Source: Nocardioides albertanoniae
GTDB taxonomy: Bacteria; Actinomycetota; Actinomycetes; Propionibacteriales; Nocardioidaceae
DNA length: 64,000 nucleotides
Direction: 5' to 3'
Assembly (NCBI RefSeq): GCF_006716315.1
Contig: NZ_VFOV01000001.1
Coordinates: 3,302,501-3,366,500, forward strand
Shown here: one piece after another, positions 18,073-26,357 of the stretch
How positions within the stretch are numbered: position 1 is the first letter of the stretch
How the letters are laid out: every line of letters begins with the position of its first letter
Position numbers and translations under genes: made by a program
The notes under the pieces: model-generated
The model's database searches: none
Seen by the model: the letters and a program-made list of their open reading frames with translations, nothing else
What the model was told of the DNA's origin: nothing

Positions 18073-18105
18073 CAGCAGCCCCTGCCTACGCGGCAGGGGC
18101 TGCTG
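18073..18105 (+). terminator. Hairpin terminator after the small gene
   Basis: A perfect 14-bp stem (18073-18086 with 18092-18105) with loop TACGC lies between the convergent small gene and erpA. Confidence 0.75.
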
Positions 18106-18233
18106 ACGTACTGCTGGATCTGGGGTGCCCGGCGCGTGCGATGGCAAGGCACGGACGCGAAGGCGACCTTCAGGGCGAAGCCGGTCGTCGAAGCGTTCGC
18201 AACGCCGCCAGCGTGCGTGCCGGGCGCCTCAGA

Positions 18234-18587
18234 TCAGTGGAAGGAGTCGCCGCAGGCGCAGGAGCCCGTGGCGTTGGGGTTGTCGATGGTGAACCCCTGC
18301 TTCTCGATGGAGTCCACGAAGTCGATCATGGCGCCGTTGAGGTAGGGCACGCTCATCCGGTCGACGACGACGGAGACGCCGTCGAAGTCGGTGACGACGT
18401 CACCGTCGAGGGTGCGCTCGTCGAAGAAGAGCTGGTAGCGCAGGCCGGAGCAGCCACCGGGCTGCACGGAGATGCGCAGGCTGAGGTCGTCGCGACCCTC
18501 CTGCTCAAGGAGGCTCTTCACCTTGGCGGCGGCAACGTCACTCAGGTTGATGGAGTCGGCGCGGCGTTCGGTCGTCTGCTCGGTCAT
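18234..18587 (-). CDS. erpA: Iron-sulfur cluster insertion protein ErpA (HesB/IscA family)
   Basis: This 117-residue A-type carrier delivers Fe-S clusters to target enzymes. Three conserved cysteines are present, one in PGGCSGLRY and two in the C-terminal GSCACGDSF. ATG 18587 (MTEQTTERRADSINLSD) is preferred because GGAG lies 9 nt upstream; a longer in-frame start adds 19 unconserved residues. It lies near nadA, whose product is a 4Fe-4S enzyme. The spacer 18588-18652 separates it from glycerate kinase, which may be cotranscribed. Confidence 0.9.
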   Translation of the reverse strand: MTEQTTERRADSINLSDVAAAKVKSLLEQEGRDDLSLRISVQPGGCSGLRYQLFFDERTLDGDVVTDFDGVSVVVDRMSVPYLNGAMIDFVDSIEKQGFTIDNPNATGSCACGDSFH

Positions 18588-18652
18588 GTAGCTGGGCTCC
18601 CTGTGCGTGGGTGCGGGTTGTGTCTTAGGGCTCAATCGTCGCACACACTCGG

Positions 18653-19738
18653 TTATTCCCGGTGGTCGGTGGACCAGGTCCTGGCGACCCTGGCGGCCAC
18701 CTGGACCAGGGACTCGTACGCCTGGGCGAGGGCTCGCTCCTCGCCGACGCTGTCGATCAGGGAGTAGGCGGCATCGATCCCGAGCGTACGCATCTCCCGG
18801 CCGCTCATGCTGACCTTCCCGGCCATCACGATGCAGGGGCGCAGCGCCTGTTCGGCCAGCTTCGCCACGCCGGCGGGCACCTTCCCGGAGGCGCTCTGGG
18901 GGTCGAAGGAGCCCTCGCCGGTGATCACCAGGTCAGCCTTGGAGGCCAGCTCGGTCAGGCCGAGCAGGTCGGCGACGACGTCGAACCCAGGCCGTCGCGT
19001 GGCACCGAGCAGGAGCAGGGCGAACCCCATCCCACCTGCCGCTCCGGCGCCCTTCTCGGTGGCCGTCTTCCGCGACGTGGCGGCGGCCAGGTCCTGCAGG
19101 GCGCCGTCCCAGCGGGGCATGGCCTCCTCGCTCAGCCCCTTCTGCGCGCCGTAGACCTTCACCGCACCGAAGAGCCCGGTCAGCGGGTTGTCCACGTCGC
19201 TGGCGATGACGATCTCGAGATCCAGCGGCTCGGGGAGCCTCACCTCGGTGATGCCTTCGAGACCGGCGACGCCGGCGTCGAGCGGGCGGTCGCCGGTGGC
19301 TCCGAGCGCTGCCAGCAGGCCCGCTCCCCCGTCGCTGGTGCCCGAGCCGCCGAGGCCGATCACGGCTGTCGTCGCGCCGGTCTCGCGCGCGGCGAGGAGC
19401 AGCTGCCCCACACCGTACGAGGTCGCCTGCTCGGCTCGGGTGCTGTCGGCCAGGTGCAGGCCGGCGGCCTGCGCGGACTCGATGTAGGCCGTGCCCGCCT
19501 CGACCAGGATCTGCGCGGTCACCGGCTCGCCGTGAGGGCCCGTGACCTCGACGTCGTGGACCTGACCGCCGACGACGTCACCGAGCAGCTCGAGGAACCC
19601 CGGGCCACCGTCGGCCATCGGCGCCAGCGAGAGCTCATCACCGGGCGCCGTACGCCGCCAGCCCTCCGCGATCGCGGCGGCGGCCTGGGAGGCGGAGAGG
19701 GTTCCGGCGAACTTGTCAGGGGCGATCAGCACTCGCAT
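18653..19738 (-). CDS. Glycerate kinase (GlxK/GarK type)
   Basis: This 361-residue enzyme phosphorylates D-glycerate (usually at the 2-position in this family). The start MRVLIAPDKFAGTLSA, MADGGPGFLELL and GLGGSGTSDGGAGLL are family signatures, and ITGEGSFDPQSASGKVP is present in the C-terminal half. Length is near the usual 370-380. The ATG has GGGG nearby and a TAGGTT box 6 nt upstream. It is divergent from nadA, the two starts being only 49 bp apart. Confidence 0.88.
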   Translation of the reverse strand: MRVLIAPDKFAGTLSASQAAAAIAEGWRRTAPGDELSLAPMADGGPGFLELLGDVVGGQVHDVEVTGPHGEPVTAQILVEAGTAYIESAQAAGLHLADSTRAEQATSYGVGQLLLAARETGATTAVIGLGGSGTSDGGAGLLAALGATGDRPLDAGVAGLEGITEVRLPEPLDLEIVIASDVDNPLTGLFGAVKVYGAQKGLSEEAMPRWDGALQDLAAATSRKTATEKGAGAAGGMGFALLLLGATRRPGFDVVADLLGLTELASKADLVITGEGSFDPQSASGKVPAGVAKLAEQALRPCIVMAGKVSMSGREMRTLGIDAAYSLIDSVGEERALAQAYESLVQVAARVARTWSTDHRE

Positions 19739-19744
19739 CGCCCC

Positions 19745-19750
19745 AACCTA
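19745..19750 (-). promoter_or_regulatory. Candidate -10 box of glycerate kinase
   Basis: TAGGTT on the minus strand ends 6 nt before the ATG at 19738, inside the 49-bp divergent spacer shared with nadA. Confidence 0.4.
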
Positions 19751-19774
19751 GCGAACGGCGACCCGGCGAACATG

Positions 19775-19780
19775 TATTAT
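19775..19780 (+). promoter_or_regulatory. -10 box of nadA (leaderless)
   Basis: TATTAT, a near-consensus -10, is followed by 7 nt and the nadA ATG. No Shine-Dalgarno sequence fits in between. Confidence 0.6.
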
Positions 19781-19787
19781 CGTCATC

Positions 19788-20960
19788 ATGACGACTGTCG
19801 ACCTTCCGCTGCTCCCCCTGGGGCGCGGCACCGACCTGAACTCCGAGCGTGGCGTCGAGTGCCCCGGCGATCTCCCGGCCGCCTCCGACCCCGACCTGGT
19901 CAAGCGCGCCCTCGCGGCCAAGGAGAAGCTCGGCGAACGCGTGTTCGTGCTCGGACACCACTACCAGCGCGACGAGGTCATCGAGTTCGCCGACGTGACC
20001 GGCGACTCCTTCAAGCTCGCACGCGACGCGGCGGCCCGCCCCGACGCGGAGTACATCGTCTTCTGCGGCGTGCACTTCATGGCCGAGTCGGCCGACATCC
20101 TCACCTCCCCCGACCAGGCGGTCATCCTTCCCGATCTGGGCGCCGGGTGCTCGATGGCCGACATGGCGCGGCTCGGTCAGGTCGAGAAGGCCTGGGAAGC
20201 GCTCAGCGAGGCAGGCGTGGCCGAGCAGGTCGTGCCGGTGACCTACATGAACTCCTCGGCCGACATCAAGGCCTTCTGCGGGCGTCACGACGGCGTCGTG
20301 TGCACCTCCTCGAACGCCCAGTCGGTGCTGGAGTGGGCGTTCGCGCAGAAGGAGGACGCGAAGGTCCTCTTCTTCCCCGACCAGCACCTCGGTCGCAACA
20401 CCGCCGTGCTGAAGCTCGGGATGTCGCTGGACGACTGCGTGGTCTGGGACCCGCACAAGCCCGACGGCGGCCTGAGCGCCGAGGAGCTGCGGGCGGCGAA
20501 GGTGATCTTGTGGAAGGGCCACTGCTCGGTCCACGGGCGCTTCTCCCCCGACACCATCGACGACCTGCGCGCCGAGATCCCGGGCGTACAGATCCTGGTG
20601 CACCCCGAGTGCCAGCACGAGGTCGTGCTCAAGGCCGACCTCGTCGGCTCGACCGAGTTCATCATCTCGACCATCGAGGCCGCGCCGGCCGGGTCGTCGT
20701 GGGCGATCGGCACCGAGCTCAACCTGGTCAAGCGGCTGGCCGCCGCTCACCCCGACAAGCGGATCGTCTTCCTCGACCGCACCGTCTGCTACTGCTCGAC
20801 CATGAACCGCATCGACCTGCCCCACTTCGTGTGGGCCCTCGAGTCGCTGGTCGAGGGTCAGGTGGTCAACCGCATCGAGGTCGACGCCGACACCGAGCAC
20901 TACGCCAAGCTCGCCCTCCAGCGGATGCTCGACCTCCCCGGCAAGACCGAGAAGGACTGA
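19788..20960 (+). CDS. nadA: Quinolinate synthase NadA
   Basis: This 390-residue 4Fe-4S enzyme condenses iminoaspartate with dihydroxyacetone phosphate to quinolinate in NAD synthesis. The protein has the triplicated NadA fold with GHHYQRDEVIEFAD, GVHFMAESADIL, TYMNSSADIKAFCG, CTSSNAQSVL and HPECQHEVV. The cluster cysteines are expected in KAFCG, HPEC and DRTVCYC. The length fits the longer actinobacterial form. nadB and nadC are not adjacent, which is unusual among actinobacteria. The PhnA/YjdM-like gene follows after 1 nt and is probably cotranscribed. Confidence 0.95.
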   Translation: MTTVDLPLLPLGRGTDLNSERGVECPGDLPAASDPDLVKRALAAKEKLGERVFVLGHHYQRDEVIEFADVTGDSFKLARDAAARPDAEYIVFCGVHFMAESADILTSPDQAVILPDLGAGCSMADMARLGQVEKAWEALSEAGVAEQVVPVTYMNSSADIKAFCGRHDGVVCTSSNAQSVLEWAFAQKEDAKVLFFPDQHLGRNTAVLKLGMSLDDCVVWDPHKPDGGLSAEELRAAKVILWKGHCSVHGRFSPDTIDDLRAEIPGVQILVHPECQHEVVLKADLVGSTEFIISTIEAAPAGSSWAIGTELNLVKRLAAAHPDKRIVFLDRTVCYCSTMNRIDLPHFVWALESLVEGQVVNRIEVDADTEHYAKLALQRMLDLPGKTEKD

Positions 20961-20961
20961 G

Positions 20962-21312
20962 GTGTCCGACACCCTCCCGCCGTGCCCACGGTGCGCGAGC
21001 GAGTACACGTACGAGATGGGTGACCTCGTCGTCTGCCCCGAGTGCGCCCACGAGTGGTCGCCGTCCGAGGAGGCGGAGGCCGCCGAGTCCGCCGCGATCA
21101 AGGACTCCAACGGCAACGTGCTCACCGACGGTGACGACGTCGTCATCATCAAGGACCTCAAGGTCAAGGGCGCCGGCGGCGGCACCATCAAGGTCGGCAC
21201 CAAGGTGCGCGGCATCCGCCTCTCCCCCGGCGTCGGCGACCACGACATCGAGGCCAAGGTCGACGGCTTCGGCCAGATGCAGCTCAAGTCCTCGATCGTA
21301 CGCAAGGCCTGA
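20962..21312 (+). CDS. YjdM/PhnA-like zinc-ribbon protein
   Basis: This 116-residue protein starts at GTG one base after the nadA stop. The N-terminus holds two CxxC knuckles, CPRCAS and CPECAHEW, forming a zinc ribbon. The C-terminal half has the YjdM-type SH3-like beta domain (DSNGNVLTDGDDVVIIKDLK and KVDGFGQMQLKSSIV). The family was first named for alkylphosphonate operons in E. coli, but it is widespread and not required for phosphonate use. Its true function is unknown. No link to the phn operon at 5.5-10.6 kb is implied by position. Confidence 0.85.
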   Translation: MSDTLPPCPRCASEYTYEMGDLVVCPECAHEWSPSEEAEAAESAAIKDSNGNVLTDGDDVVIIKDLKVKGAGGGTIKVGTKVRGIRLSPGVGDHDIEAKVDGFGQMQLKSSIVRKA

Positions 21313-21330
21313 CCCACCCCTTCCCAGCCG

Positions 21331-21563
21331 AGGAGTCACCCCTGCAGGTCGAGGAGTCACGTCTGCAGGCTGAAACGTCACTCCTGCGGGTCGAGACGTC
21401 ATTGCGACCTCTCGACCTGCGGGAGTGACCCCTCGGCCTGCCGGAGTGACCCCTCGACCTGCAGGAGTGACCCCTCGACCTGCAGGAGTGACCCCTCGAC
21501 CTGCAGGAGTGACCCCTCGACCTGCAGGAGTGACCTCTCGACCTGCCGGAGTGACCCCTCGGC
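21331..21563. repeat. 21-bp tandem repeats in head-to-head array, locus 1
   Basis: Three diverged units on the left (21331-21400) read in one orientation. About seven units on the right (21410-21563) read in the other, with core CTCGACCTGCAGGAGTGA and a period of exactly 21 bp. Four right-hand units are identical or nearly so. The array fills the space between the convergent yjdM-like gene and the histidine kinase gene. The same family occurs at 45153-45425. It can fold into long hairpins in either strand and may act as a bidirectional terminator. Confidence 0.85.
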
Positions 21564-21564
21564 G

Positions 21565-23004
21565 CTAGACGGGGAGGCGTACGGCGATGGTCGCGTCACC
21601 CGGGACGCTGCGGAGGGTCACGGTGCCGCCGTGGGAGGTGACGATGGCGTGGACCAGGGCCAGGCCGAGGCCGGCGCCGCCGTCGCGTTGGCGCGCCTCG
21701 TCGGCGCGGGTGAACCGTTCGAAGGCGTGCGGCACGAGGCCGGGAGGGAACCCGGGGCCGTCGTCGTGGACGTCGAACCCGCCGGGGCGTACGCGGACGG
21801 TGACGGTGGTGCCGGCGGGCGTGTGCCGGCGCTCGTTGGTGAGCAGGTTGGTGATCACCTGGTGGAGCCGCTGGTCGTCGCCGGTCACGATCACCTCGGC
21901 GGCATCGGGATCAGCGCCGGGCGGGAGCTCGAGCCGCCAGGTGCGAGACGCGTCGACGACGCGCGCGTCGTCGACGGCTTCGAGGAGCAGCCGGGTCAGG
22001 TCGACCGGGTCACGGGCGAGCGGGCGACCCTGGTCGAGGCGCGCGAGCAGGAGCAGATCCTCGACCAGAGCGGTCATCCGCAGCGACTCCTCCTCCACCT
22101 TGCCGAGCGCCGTCGGCACCGCCTCGGGACGCTGCTGGGCCAGCTCGGTGTAGCCGCGGATCGTGGTGAGCGGGGTGCGCAGCTCGTGGGAGGCGTCGGC
22201 GACGAACTGGCGCACCTGCTGCTCGTTGCGGTGCCGCTGCGCCAACGAGGTCTCGACATGGTCGAGCAGCGTGTTGAGGGCGGCGCCGACCTGGCCGACC
22301 TCGGTGTCGTCGTCGGTGAGCCGGGCGGGCACCCGCTCGGCGACCTCGACCTCGCCCGAGGACAACGGCATCGCCGCCACCGTGTGCGCCGTCGCGGCCA
22401 CCTCTCGCAGCGGCCGCAGCTGGCGGCGTACGACGAGATAGCCGGCCCCTGCGGCGGCGAGGACACCCAGGATCGTCAGCGCCGCCTCCCAGAAGACCAG
22501 GCTGTCGATGGTGTTCTCGACCTCGTCGGTCGGCAGCCCCATGACGAGCACGGCCCGCTCCCCCGTCGGGTCGACGGCAACCGCCTGAGCCACGACCCGA
22601 AAGCGTCCTTGCCCGGGCAGGTCGGCATCGTGAACGCGCGCGTCGACACGTACGTCTCGCAGCACCTCGAGATCCTCGTCGGCCAGCTCGTCTCGGGCCT
22701 CGCGATCGAAGCTCCCGATCTCACCCTGGGCATCGCTCGTCTCGGGAAAGATCGCCCACACCGCTCCTGGCGGCACGACGATGCGGTTGCCGGGCGCGGC
22801 GGGCGCGGGCCCGGGGCCGCCCACGCGGCGCGACATCTCCCCGACGTCGCGGTCGAGACGATCCATCAGCGTCTCGCGCAGCGCGAGCGTGGCGAAGGTC
22901 GCGATCAGGAGCGAGACCACCAGCACGAGGGCCACCGCGGTGATGACCAGGCGCGAGATCAGCGGCGCGACCAGCCGCCTCAGCCGCCTCAGCCATCCAC
23001 TCAC
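21565..23004 (-). CDS. Sensor histidine kinase, PhoR-like
   Basis: This 479-residue membrane kinase has helices at about 15-38 and 165-190 around an extracytoplasmic sensor domain of about 120 residues. A HAMP linker (RRQLRPLREVAATA), the phospho-acceptor His in ASHELRTPLTTIRGYTEL, an N box (NLLTNERRHTP) and the G boxes DDGPGFP and GAGLGLALV follow. The GTG start overlaps the response-regulator stop by 4 nt, so the pair is translationally coupled. Similarity of the partner to PhoP suggests a PhoR-type sensor, but the stimulus cannot be read from the sequence. Confidence 0.9.
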   Translation of the reverse strand: MSGWLRRLRRLVAPLISRLVITAVALVLVVSLLIATFATLALRETLMDRLDRDVGEMSRRVGGPGPAPAAPGNRIVVPPGAVWAIFPETSDAQGEIGSFDREARDELADEDLEVLRDVRVDARVHDADLPGQGRFRVVAQAVAVDPTGERAVLVMGLPTDEVENTIDSLVFWEAALTILGVLAAAGAGYLVVRRQLRPLREVAATAHTVAAMPLSSGEVEVAERVPARLTDDDTEVGQVGAALNTLLDHVETSLAQRHRNEQQVRQFVADASHELRTPLTTIRGYTELAQQRPEAVPTALGKVEEESLRMTALVEDLLLLARLDQGRPLARDPVDLTRLLLEAVDDARVVDASRTWRLELPPGADPDAAEVIVTGDDQRLHQVITNLLTNERRHTPAGTTVTVRVRPGGFDVHDDGPGFPPGLVPHAFERFTRADEARQRDGGAGLGLALVHAIVTSHGGTVTLRSVPGDATIAVRLPV

Positions 23005-23726
23005 TCGACGGCCCTCAGCACGTAGCCCGCTCCGCGCATCGTGTGGATCATCGGGTCGCGCCCGGCGTCGATCTTCTTGCGCAGATAGGAGATGTAGAGC
23101 TCGACGACGTTCGCCTGGCCACCGAAGTCGTAGGACCAGACCCGGTCGAGGATCTGCGCCTTCGACAGCACCCGGCGCGGGTTGCGCATCAGGAAGCGGA
23201 GCAGCTCGAACTCGGTCGCGGTGAGGGTGACCTCCTCCCCCGCCCGGTGCACCTCGCGCGAGTCCTCGTCCATGCTCAGGTCGCCGACCCGGATCACCGA
23301 GTGCTCCTCGACCCGGGTCGCGCCCGCGCGCCGCATCAGCCCGCGCAGGCGCGCGACCAGCTCCTCGAGCGAGAAGGGCTTGATCACGTAGTCGTCACCG
23401 CCCGCGGTCAGCCCGGCGACGCGGTCCTCGACGGCATCCTTCGCGGTGAGGAAGAGAACGGGAATGTGCGGGTCCGTGCTGCGTACGCGGCGGAGCACCT
23501 CCAGCCCGTCGAAGTCGGGCAGCATCCAGTCGAGCACGATCGCGTCGGGTGTCGTCTCCTTGGCCGCGCTGACCGCCTTCACCCCCGAGTGGGCCATGGT
23601 GACCGACCAGCCCTCGAACCGCAGCGCCATCGCGACCAGCTCAGCGATGTTCACCTCGTCGTCGACGACCAGCACCCGCAGGGGCGAGCCGTCGGCGCGG
23701 GTGAGGTCGTGGGATCCAGCGGTCAT
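23001..23726 (-). CDS. OmpR-family response regulator, PhoP-like
   Basis: This 241-residue regulator has a receiver domain with VLVVDDEVN, the phospho-acceptor Asp in IVLDWMLPDFDG, LFLTAKD and IKPFSLEELVARL. A C-terminal winged helix (VLSKAQILDRVWSYDFGGQANVVELYISYLRKKID) follows. It closely resembles mycobacterial PhoP from memory, including the VTAG-like start. ATG 23726 is chosen; upstream in-frame codons lie across the three CACAG repeats. Those repeats match the TCACAGC-N4-TCACAGC pattern bound by M. tuberculosis PhoP, so autoregulation is likely. Confidence 0.88.
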   Translation of the reverse strand: MTAGSHDLTRADGSPLRVLVVDDEVNIAELVAMALRFEGWSVTMAHSGVKAVSAAKETTPDAIVLDWMLPDFDGLEVLRRVRSTDPHIPVLFLTAKDAVEDRVAGLTAGGDDYVIKPFSLEELVARLRGLMRRAGATRVEEHSVIRVGDLSMDEDSREVHRAGEEVTLTATEFELLRFLMRNPRRVLSKAQILDRVWSYDFGGQANVVELYISYLRKKIDAGRDPMIHTMRGAGYVLRAVE

Positions 23727-23745
23727 GGCTCCATCATGCGCGTCG

Positions 23746-23778
23746 ATGCTGTGTGGCCGCTGTGAGGATCCTGTGGCG
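23746..23778 (-). promoter_or_regulatory. Three PhoP-like boxes at exact 11-bp spacing
   Basis: On the minus strand the 7-mers CCACAGG, TCACAGC and ACACAGC are each separated by 4 nt. The shared CACAG cores map to CTGTG at 23749, 23760 and 23771 on the plus strand. They lie 23-50 bp upstream of the response-regulator start, an autoregulatory position. Confidence 0.65.
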
Positions 23779-23781
23779 CGC

Positions 23782-24369
23782 CTACAGCCCCGGGGCACCC
23801 CAGACGGCGAGCCAGCGGGAGAGATCCTTCTCGACCGGCAGGTCGCTCTCGATCGCACCGCGGATGTTGATCTCGAGCAGGTTGTCGCGCTGCTCGGGTC
23901 CGGTGGGCGCGAACGGGTAGAACGTGCCCTGCTTGTAGAGGTAGATCAGGGCGGCGCTGCGCCCGTCGGCGCCCTTGAAGGCGATCAGCGAGCAGAGCAG
24001 ACCGGGGCCGAACCCGTTCATCTCCAACGTGGTGTTGACGGCATGGAGGTCGGTGACCAGTCCGGTGATGTCGGGGTTGGCCGGGTCGAGCGGCTCGTGG
24101 TCGACGCCGAGCCAGGTGAACCCGAACTCGTCGACGTTGGTGCTCACCTGCGGCGCCCCCTCGGAGGTGCCCAGCAGCTGCACGACATCGTTCTGCGTGC
24201 CTGCGAACCCTGCCCCCGACGCTGCCCGGTAGCAGACCGCACCGTCGCCGGTCGGCACCAGGCCGAGCGAGGTCTGCATCGTGATCGCGGCGGTCGGCAC
24301 CGCGAACAGCGAGTCGAGGTTGGCCTGCTTGGGCCGCGTACGACCGGTGATGACGTCCCAGAATCCCAC
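23782..24369 (-). CDS. pspAB: PspA-associated protein PspAB
   Basis: This 195-residue soluble protein starts at GTG with GFWDVITGRTRPKQANLDSL, the opening of the PspAB family. The rest contains the QTSLGLVPTGDGAVCYR strand, TWLGVDHEPLDPANPDIT and LYLYKQGTFYPFAP-like blocks (IYLYKQGTFYPFAPTG). It is the last gene of pspA-pspAA-htpX-pspAB, an envelope-stress locus known in actinobacteria and archaea. Its biochemical role is not known; conserved linkage to PspA suggests it helps membrane maintenance. Confidence 0.85.
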   Translation of the reverse strand: MGFWDVITGRTRPKQANLDSLFAVPTAAITMQTSLGLVPTGDGAVCYRAASGAGFAGTQNDVVQLLGTSEGAPQVSTNVDEFGFTWLGVDHEPLDPANPDITGLVTDLHAVNTTLEMNGFGPGLLCSLIAFKGADGRSAALIYLYKQGTFYPFAPTGPEQRDNLLEINIRGAIESDLPVEKDLSRWLAVWGAPGL

Positions 24370-24380
24370 GGACCGTGACC

Positions 24381-25295
24381 TTACTGTGTCGGCCTGCCGA
24401 GCTCGGACTCGATGCGGGCCAGCTGCTCCAGACGCTGCTCCAGAGAGGGGTGCGTCGAGGTCAGCGTACGCAGCGACTGGCCGCTGACCGCGGGGGCGAT
24501 GAAGAACGCGTTCATCGCCTGCGAGGAGCGCAGGTCCTTGCTCGGGATCGAGGAGATCTCGCCGGTGATCTTCTGCAGCGCGCTGGCCAGTGCGCCAGGC
24601 TTCATGGTCAGCTGCGCGCCGGCACGGTCGGCGGCCAGCTCGCGGTAGCGAGACAGCATCCGCAGCAGCAGCCACGAGACCGCGTAGACGGCCAGGGAGA
24701 CCAGCAGCACCACCAGCCACACCGGGATGCCGTTGCTGTTGTTGTTGCCGCGACGGCCGACCCCGGCGTACGCACCGTACTGAGACCCACGCGAGAGCAT
24801 CCCGGCCATGATGCCGGCCGAGGAGGCCACCGTCATGACCAGCACGTCACGGTGGGCGACGTGGGAGAGCTCGTGGGCGATCACGCCCTCGAGCTCTTCA
24901 GCGCTGAGACGCTGCATGATGCCGGTGGTCACCACGACCACCGCCCGCTTCGGCGAGCGACCGGTGGCGAACGCGTTGGGCATGTCGGTGTAGGCGATGC
25001 CCACCCGCGGCTTCGGCATGTCGGCCAGGGTGCACAGCCGGTCGATCATCGCGTGCAGCTCGGGTGCGTCCTGCGCGGAGACCTCCTGCGCACCCATGGC
25101 GCGCATGGCTAGCTTGTCGGAGGAATACCACTGCCACCACGCGACGCCGAGCCCGATGACGGCGATGACCGGTGCCCACTGCGGGGGCATCACGAACATC
25201 AGGGCCACCACGAGCCCGACGAACAGCGCGCCGAGCAGGAACATCACCGAGGTCATCCGGACCGTCAGTCCGGAGTCCCCCTGGAAACGTGACAT
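24381..25295 (-). CDS. htpX: HtpX-family membrane zinc metalloprotease
   Basis: This 304-residue M48 protease has two N-terminal membrane helices (about 13-32 and 38-55), the zinc motif HELSH within EGVIAHELSHVAHRD and a further zinc ligand in YRELAADRAGA. Two more helices lie between. HtpX degrades damaged membrane proteins and shares envelope stress work with PspA. It sits between pspAA and pspAB with spacers of about 10 nt, so it is part of the operon. The C-terminal STHPSLEQRLEQL motif is typical of the family. Confidence 0.93.
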   Translation of the reverse strand: MSRFQGDSGLTVRMTSVMFLLGALFVGLVVALMFVMPPQWAPVIAVIGLGVAWWQWYSSDKLAMRAMGAQEVSAQDAPELHAMIDRLCTLADMPKPRVGIAYTDMPNAFATGRSPKRAVVVVTTGIMQRLSAEELEGVIAHELSHVAHRDVLVMTVASSAGIMAGMLSRGSQYGAYAGVGRRGNNNSNGIPVWLVVLLVSLAVYAVSWLLLRMLSRYRELAADRAGAQLTMKPGALASALQKITGEISSIPSKDLRSSQAMNAFFIAPAVSGQSLRTLTSTHPSLEQRLEQLARIESELGRPTQ

Positions 25296-25305
25296 CGGGG
25301 TCTGT

Positions 25306-25584
25306 CTAACCGGGGATGAGACCGTCGTCGCCGAGCATCTCCGAGACCTCGGCGAGGGTGGATCCAGGACCCGGCAGGATCAGGTCGGAGGAGTCGATCG
25401 CGTCGACCGGGTGCTGCACGCCGAGAGCGCGCACCCCGTCGAGCAGCGCGGCGAGCGCCGAGTCGAAGACGGCTTCGTCGGTGCCCTTGCAGGCACTCTC
25501 GACGGCGGCGTCGAGGTCGTTGAGCTTCTCGAGGCCGGCTTCGTCGATGTCGTACTGGCCCTCGCCCAGGATGCGAACGATCAC
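25306..25584 (-). CDS. pspAA: PspA-associated protein PspAA
   Basis: This 92-residue protein begins MIVRILGEGQYDIDEAGLEK and ends with LIPG, matching the PspAA family. It is an alpha/beta protein with a DLDAAVESACKG helix. The ATG overlaps the pspA stop by 4 nt, so its synthesis is coupled to PspA. In related systems PspAA is found almost only next to pspA. The molecular role is unproven; direct interaction with PspA is the usual proposal. Confidence 0.88.
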   Translation of the reverse strand: MIVRILGEGQYDIDEAGLEKLNDLDAAVESACKGTDEAVFDSALAALLDGVRALGVQHPVDAIDSSDLILPGPGSTLAEVSEMLGDDGLIPG

Positions 25585-26357
25585 TGCTCTGCCTGCTTCT
25601 CGTTCGAGGGGACGTCGATGACCGAGGAGTCGGCCTCGGGCAGCGCCTGGGTCTTCTGCGGGGCGCTGAGGCCCTTGAGCGCGGCCAGCTCGGCCTCGAC
25701 GTCATTGGTGGAGCTCAGCGCGTCGAGCTGACGAGTGATGTCGTCGCTGGGACCGGCGGTCAGGTCGTCGAGAGCACCCGAGGAGAGCAGCTCGTCGACG
25801 GCACCCGCGCGGGCCTGCATCTCGAGGGTCTTGTCCTCGGCACGCTGCATCGCCATGCCGACGTCGCCCATCTCCTCACCGATGCCGGAGACGGCCTCGT
25901 TGATGCGGGTCTGCGCCTCGGCGGCGGTGTAGGTCGCCTTGATGGTCTCCTTCTTGGTGCGGAAGGACTCCACCTTCGCCTGCAGCCGCTGCTGGGCGAG
26001 GGTGAGCTTCTCCTCCTCACCCTGGAGCGTAGCGAGCTGGGTGTTGAGGTCGTTCACCTGCTGGGTGAGACCGGACTTGCGGGTCAGTGCCTCGCGGGCG
26101 AGATCCTCGCGGTTCATCTCGATGGCCTTCTGGGCCTGCTGAGTGAGCTTCTCGGACTGCTGGTTGAGCCCGTTGATCTGCAGCTCGACACGCTTGCGGC
26201 TGGTCGCGACGTCCGCGACGCCGCGGCGCACCTGCTGCAGCATCTGAAGCTGCTTCTGGTAGCTGTAGTCGAGCACTTCCCGTGGGTCCTCGGCCTTGTC
26301 GAGCGCCTTGTTTGCCTTCGCCTTGAAGACCAGGCTCAGCCGCTTCATCACACTCAT
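25581..26357 (-). CDS. pspA: Phage shock protein A / Vipp1-family membrane protector
   Basis: This 258-residue ESCRT-III-related protein is almost wholly helical. It starts MSVMKRLSLVFKAKANKALD, has the PspA core DPREVLDYSYQKQLQMLQQV and contains a long coiled coil from about 30 to 180. The last 60 residues form the actinobacterial tail (DDITRQLDALSSTNDVEAEL). PspA oligomers coat damaged membrane and keep the proton-motive force. ATG 26357 is supported by AAAGGGA 4 nt upstream. It is the first gene of pspA-pspAA-htpX-pspAB. Confidence 0.93.
   Translation of the reverse strand: MSVMKRLSLVFKAKANKALDKAEDPREVLDYSYQKQLQMLQQVRRGVADVATSRKRVELQINGLNQQSEKLTQQAQKAIEMNREDLAREALTRKSGLTQQVNDLNTQLATLQGEEEKLTLAQQRLQAKVESFRTKKETIKATYTAAEAQTRINEAVSGIGEEMGDVGMAMQRAEDKTLEMQARAGAVDELLSSGALDDLTAGPSDDITRQLDALSSTNDVEAELAALKGLSAPQKTQALPEADSSVIDVPSNEKQAEQ

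Noticed and set aside
18662..21373. A 900-codon plus-strand open frame spanning glycerate kinase and nadA
   Set aside because: Translation is Arg/Gly/Pro-rich without domains and overlaps two recognisable genes in other frames.
21331..21563. Possible CRISPR array
   Set aside because: The repeats abut with no spacers, the unit is only 21 bp and no cas genes are nearby.
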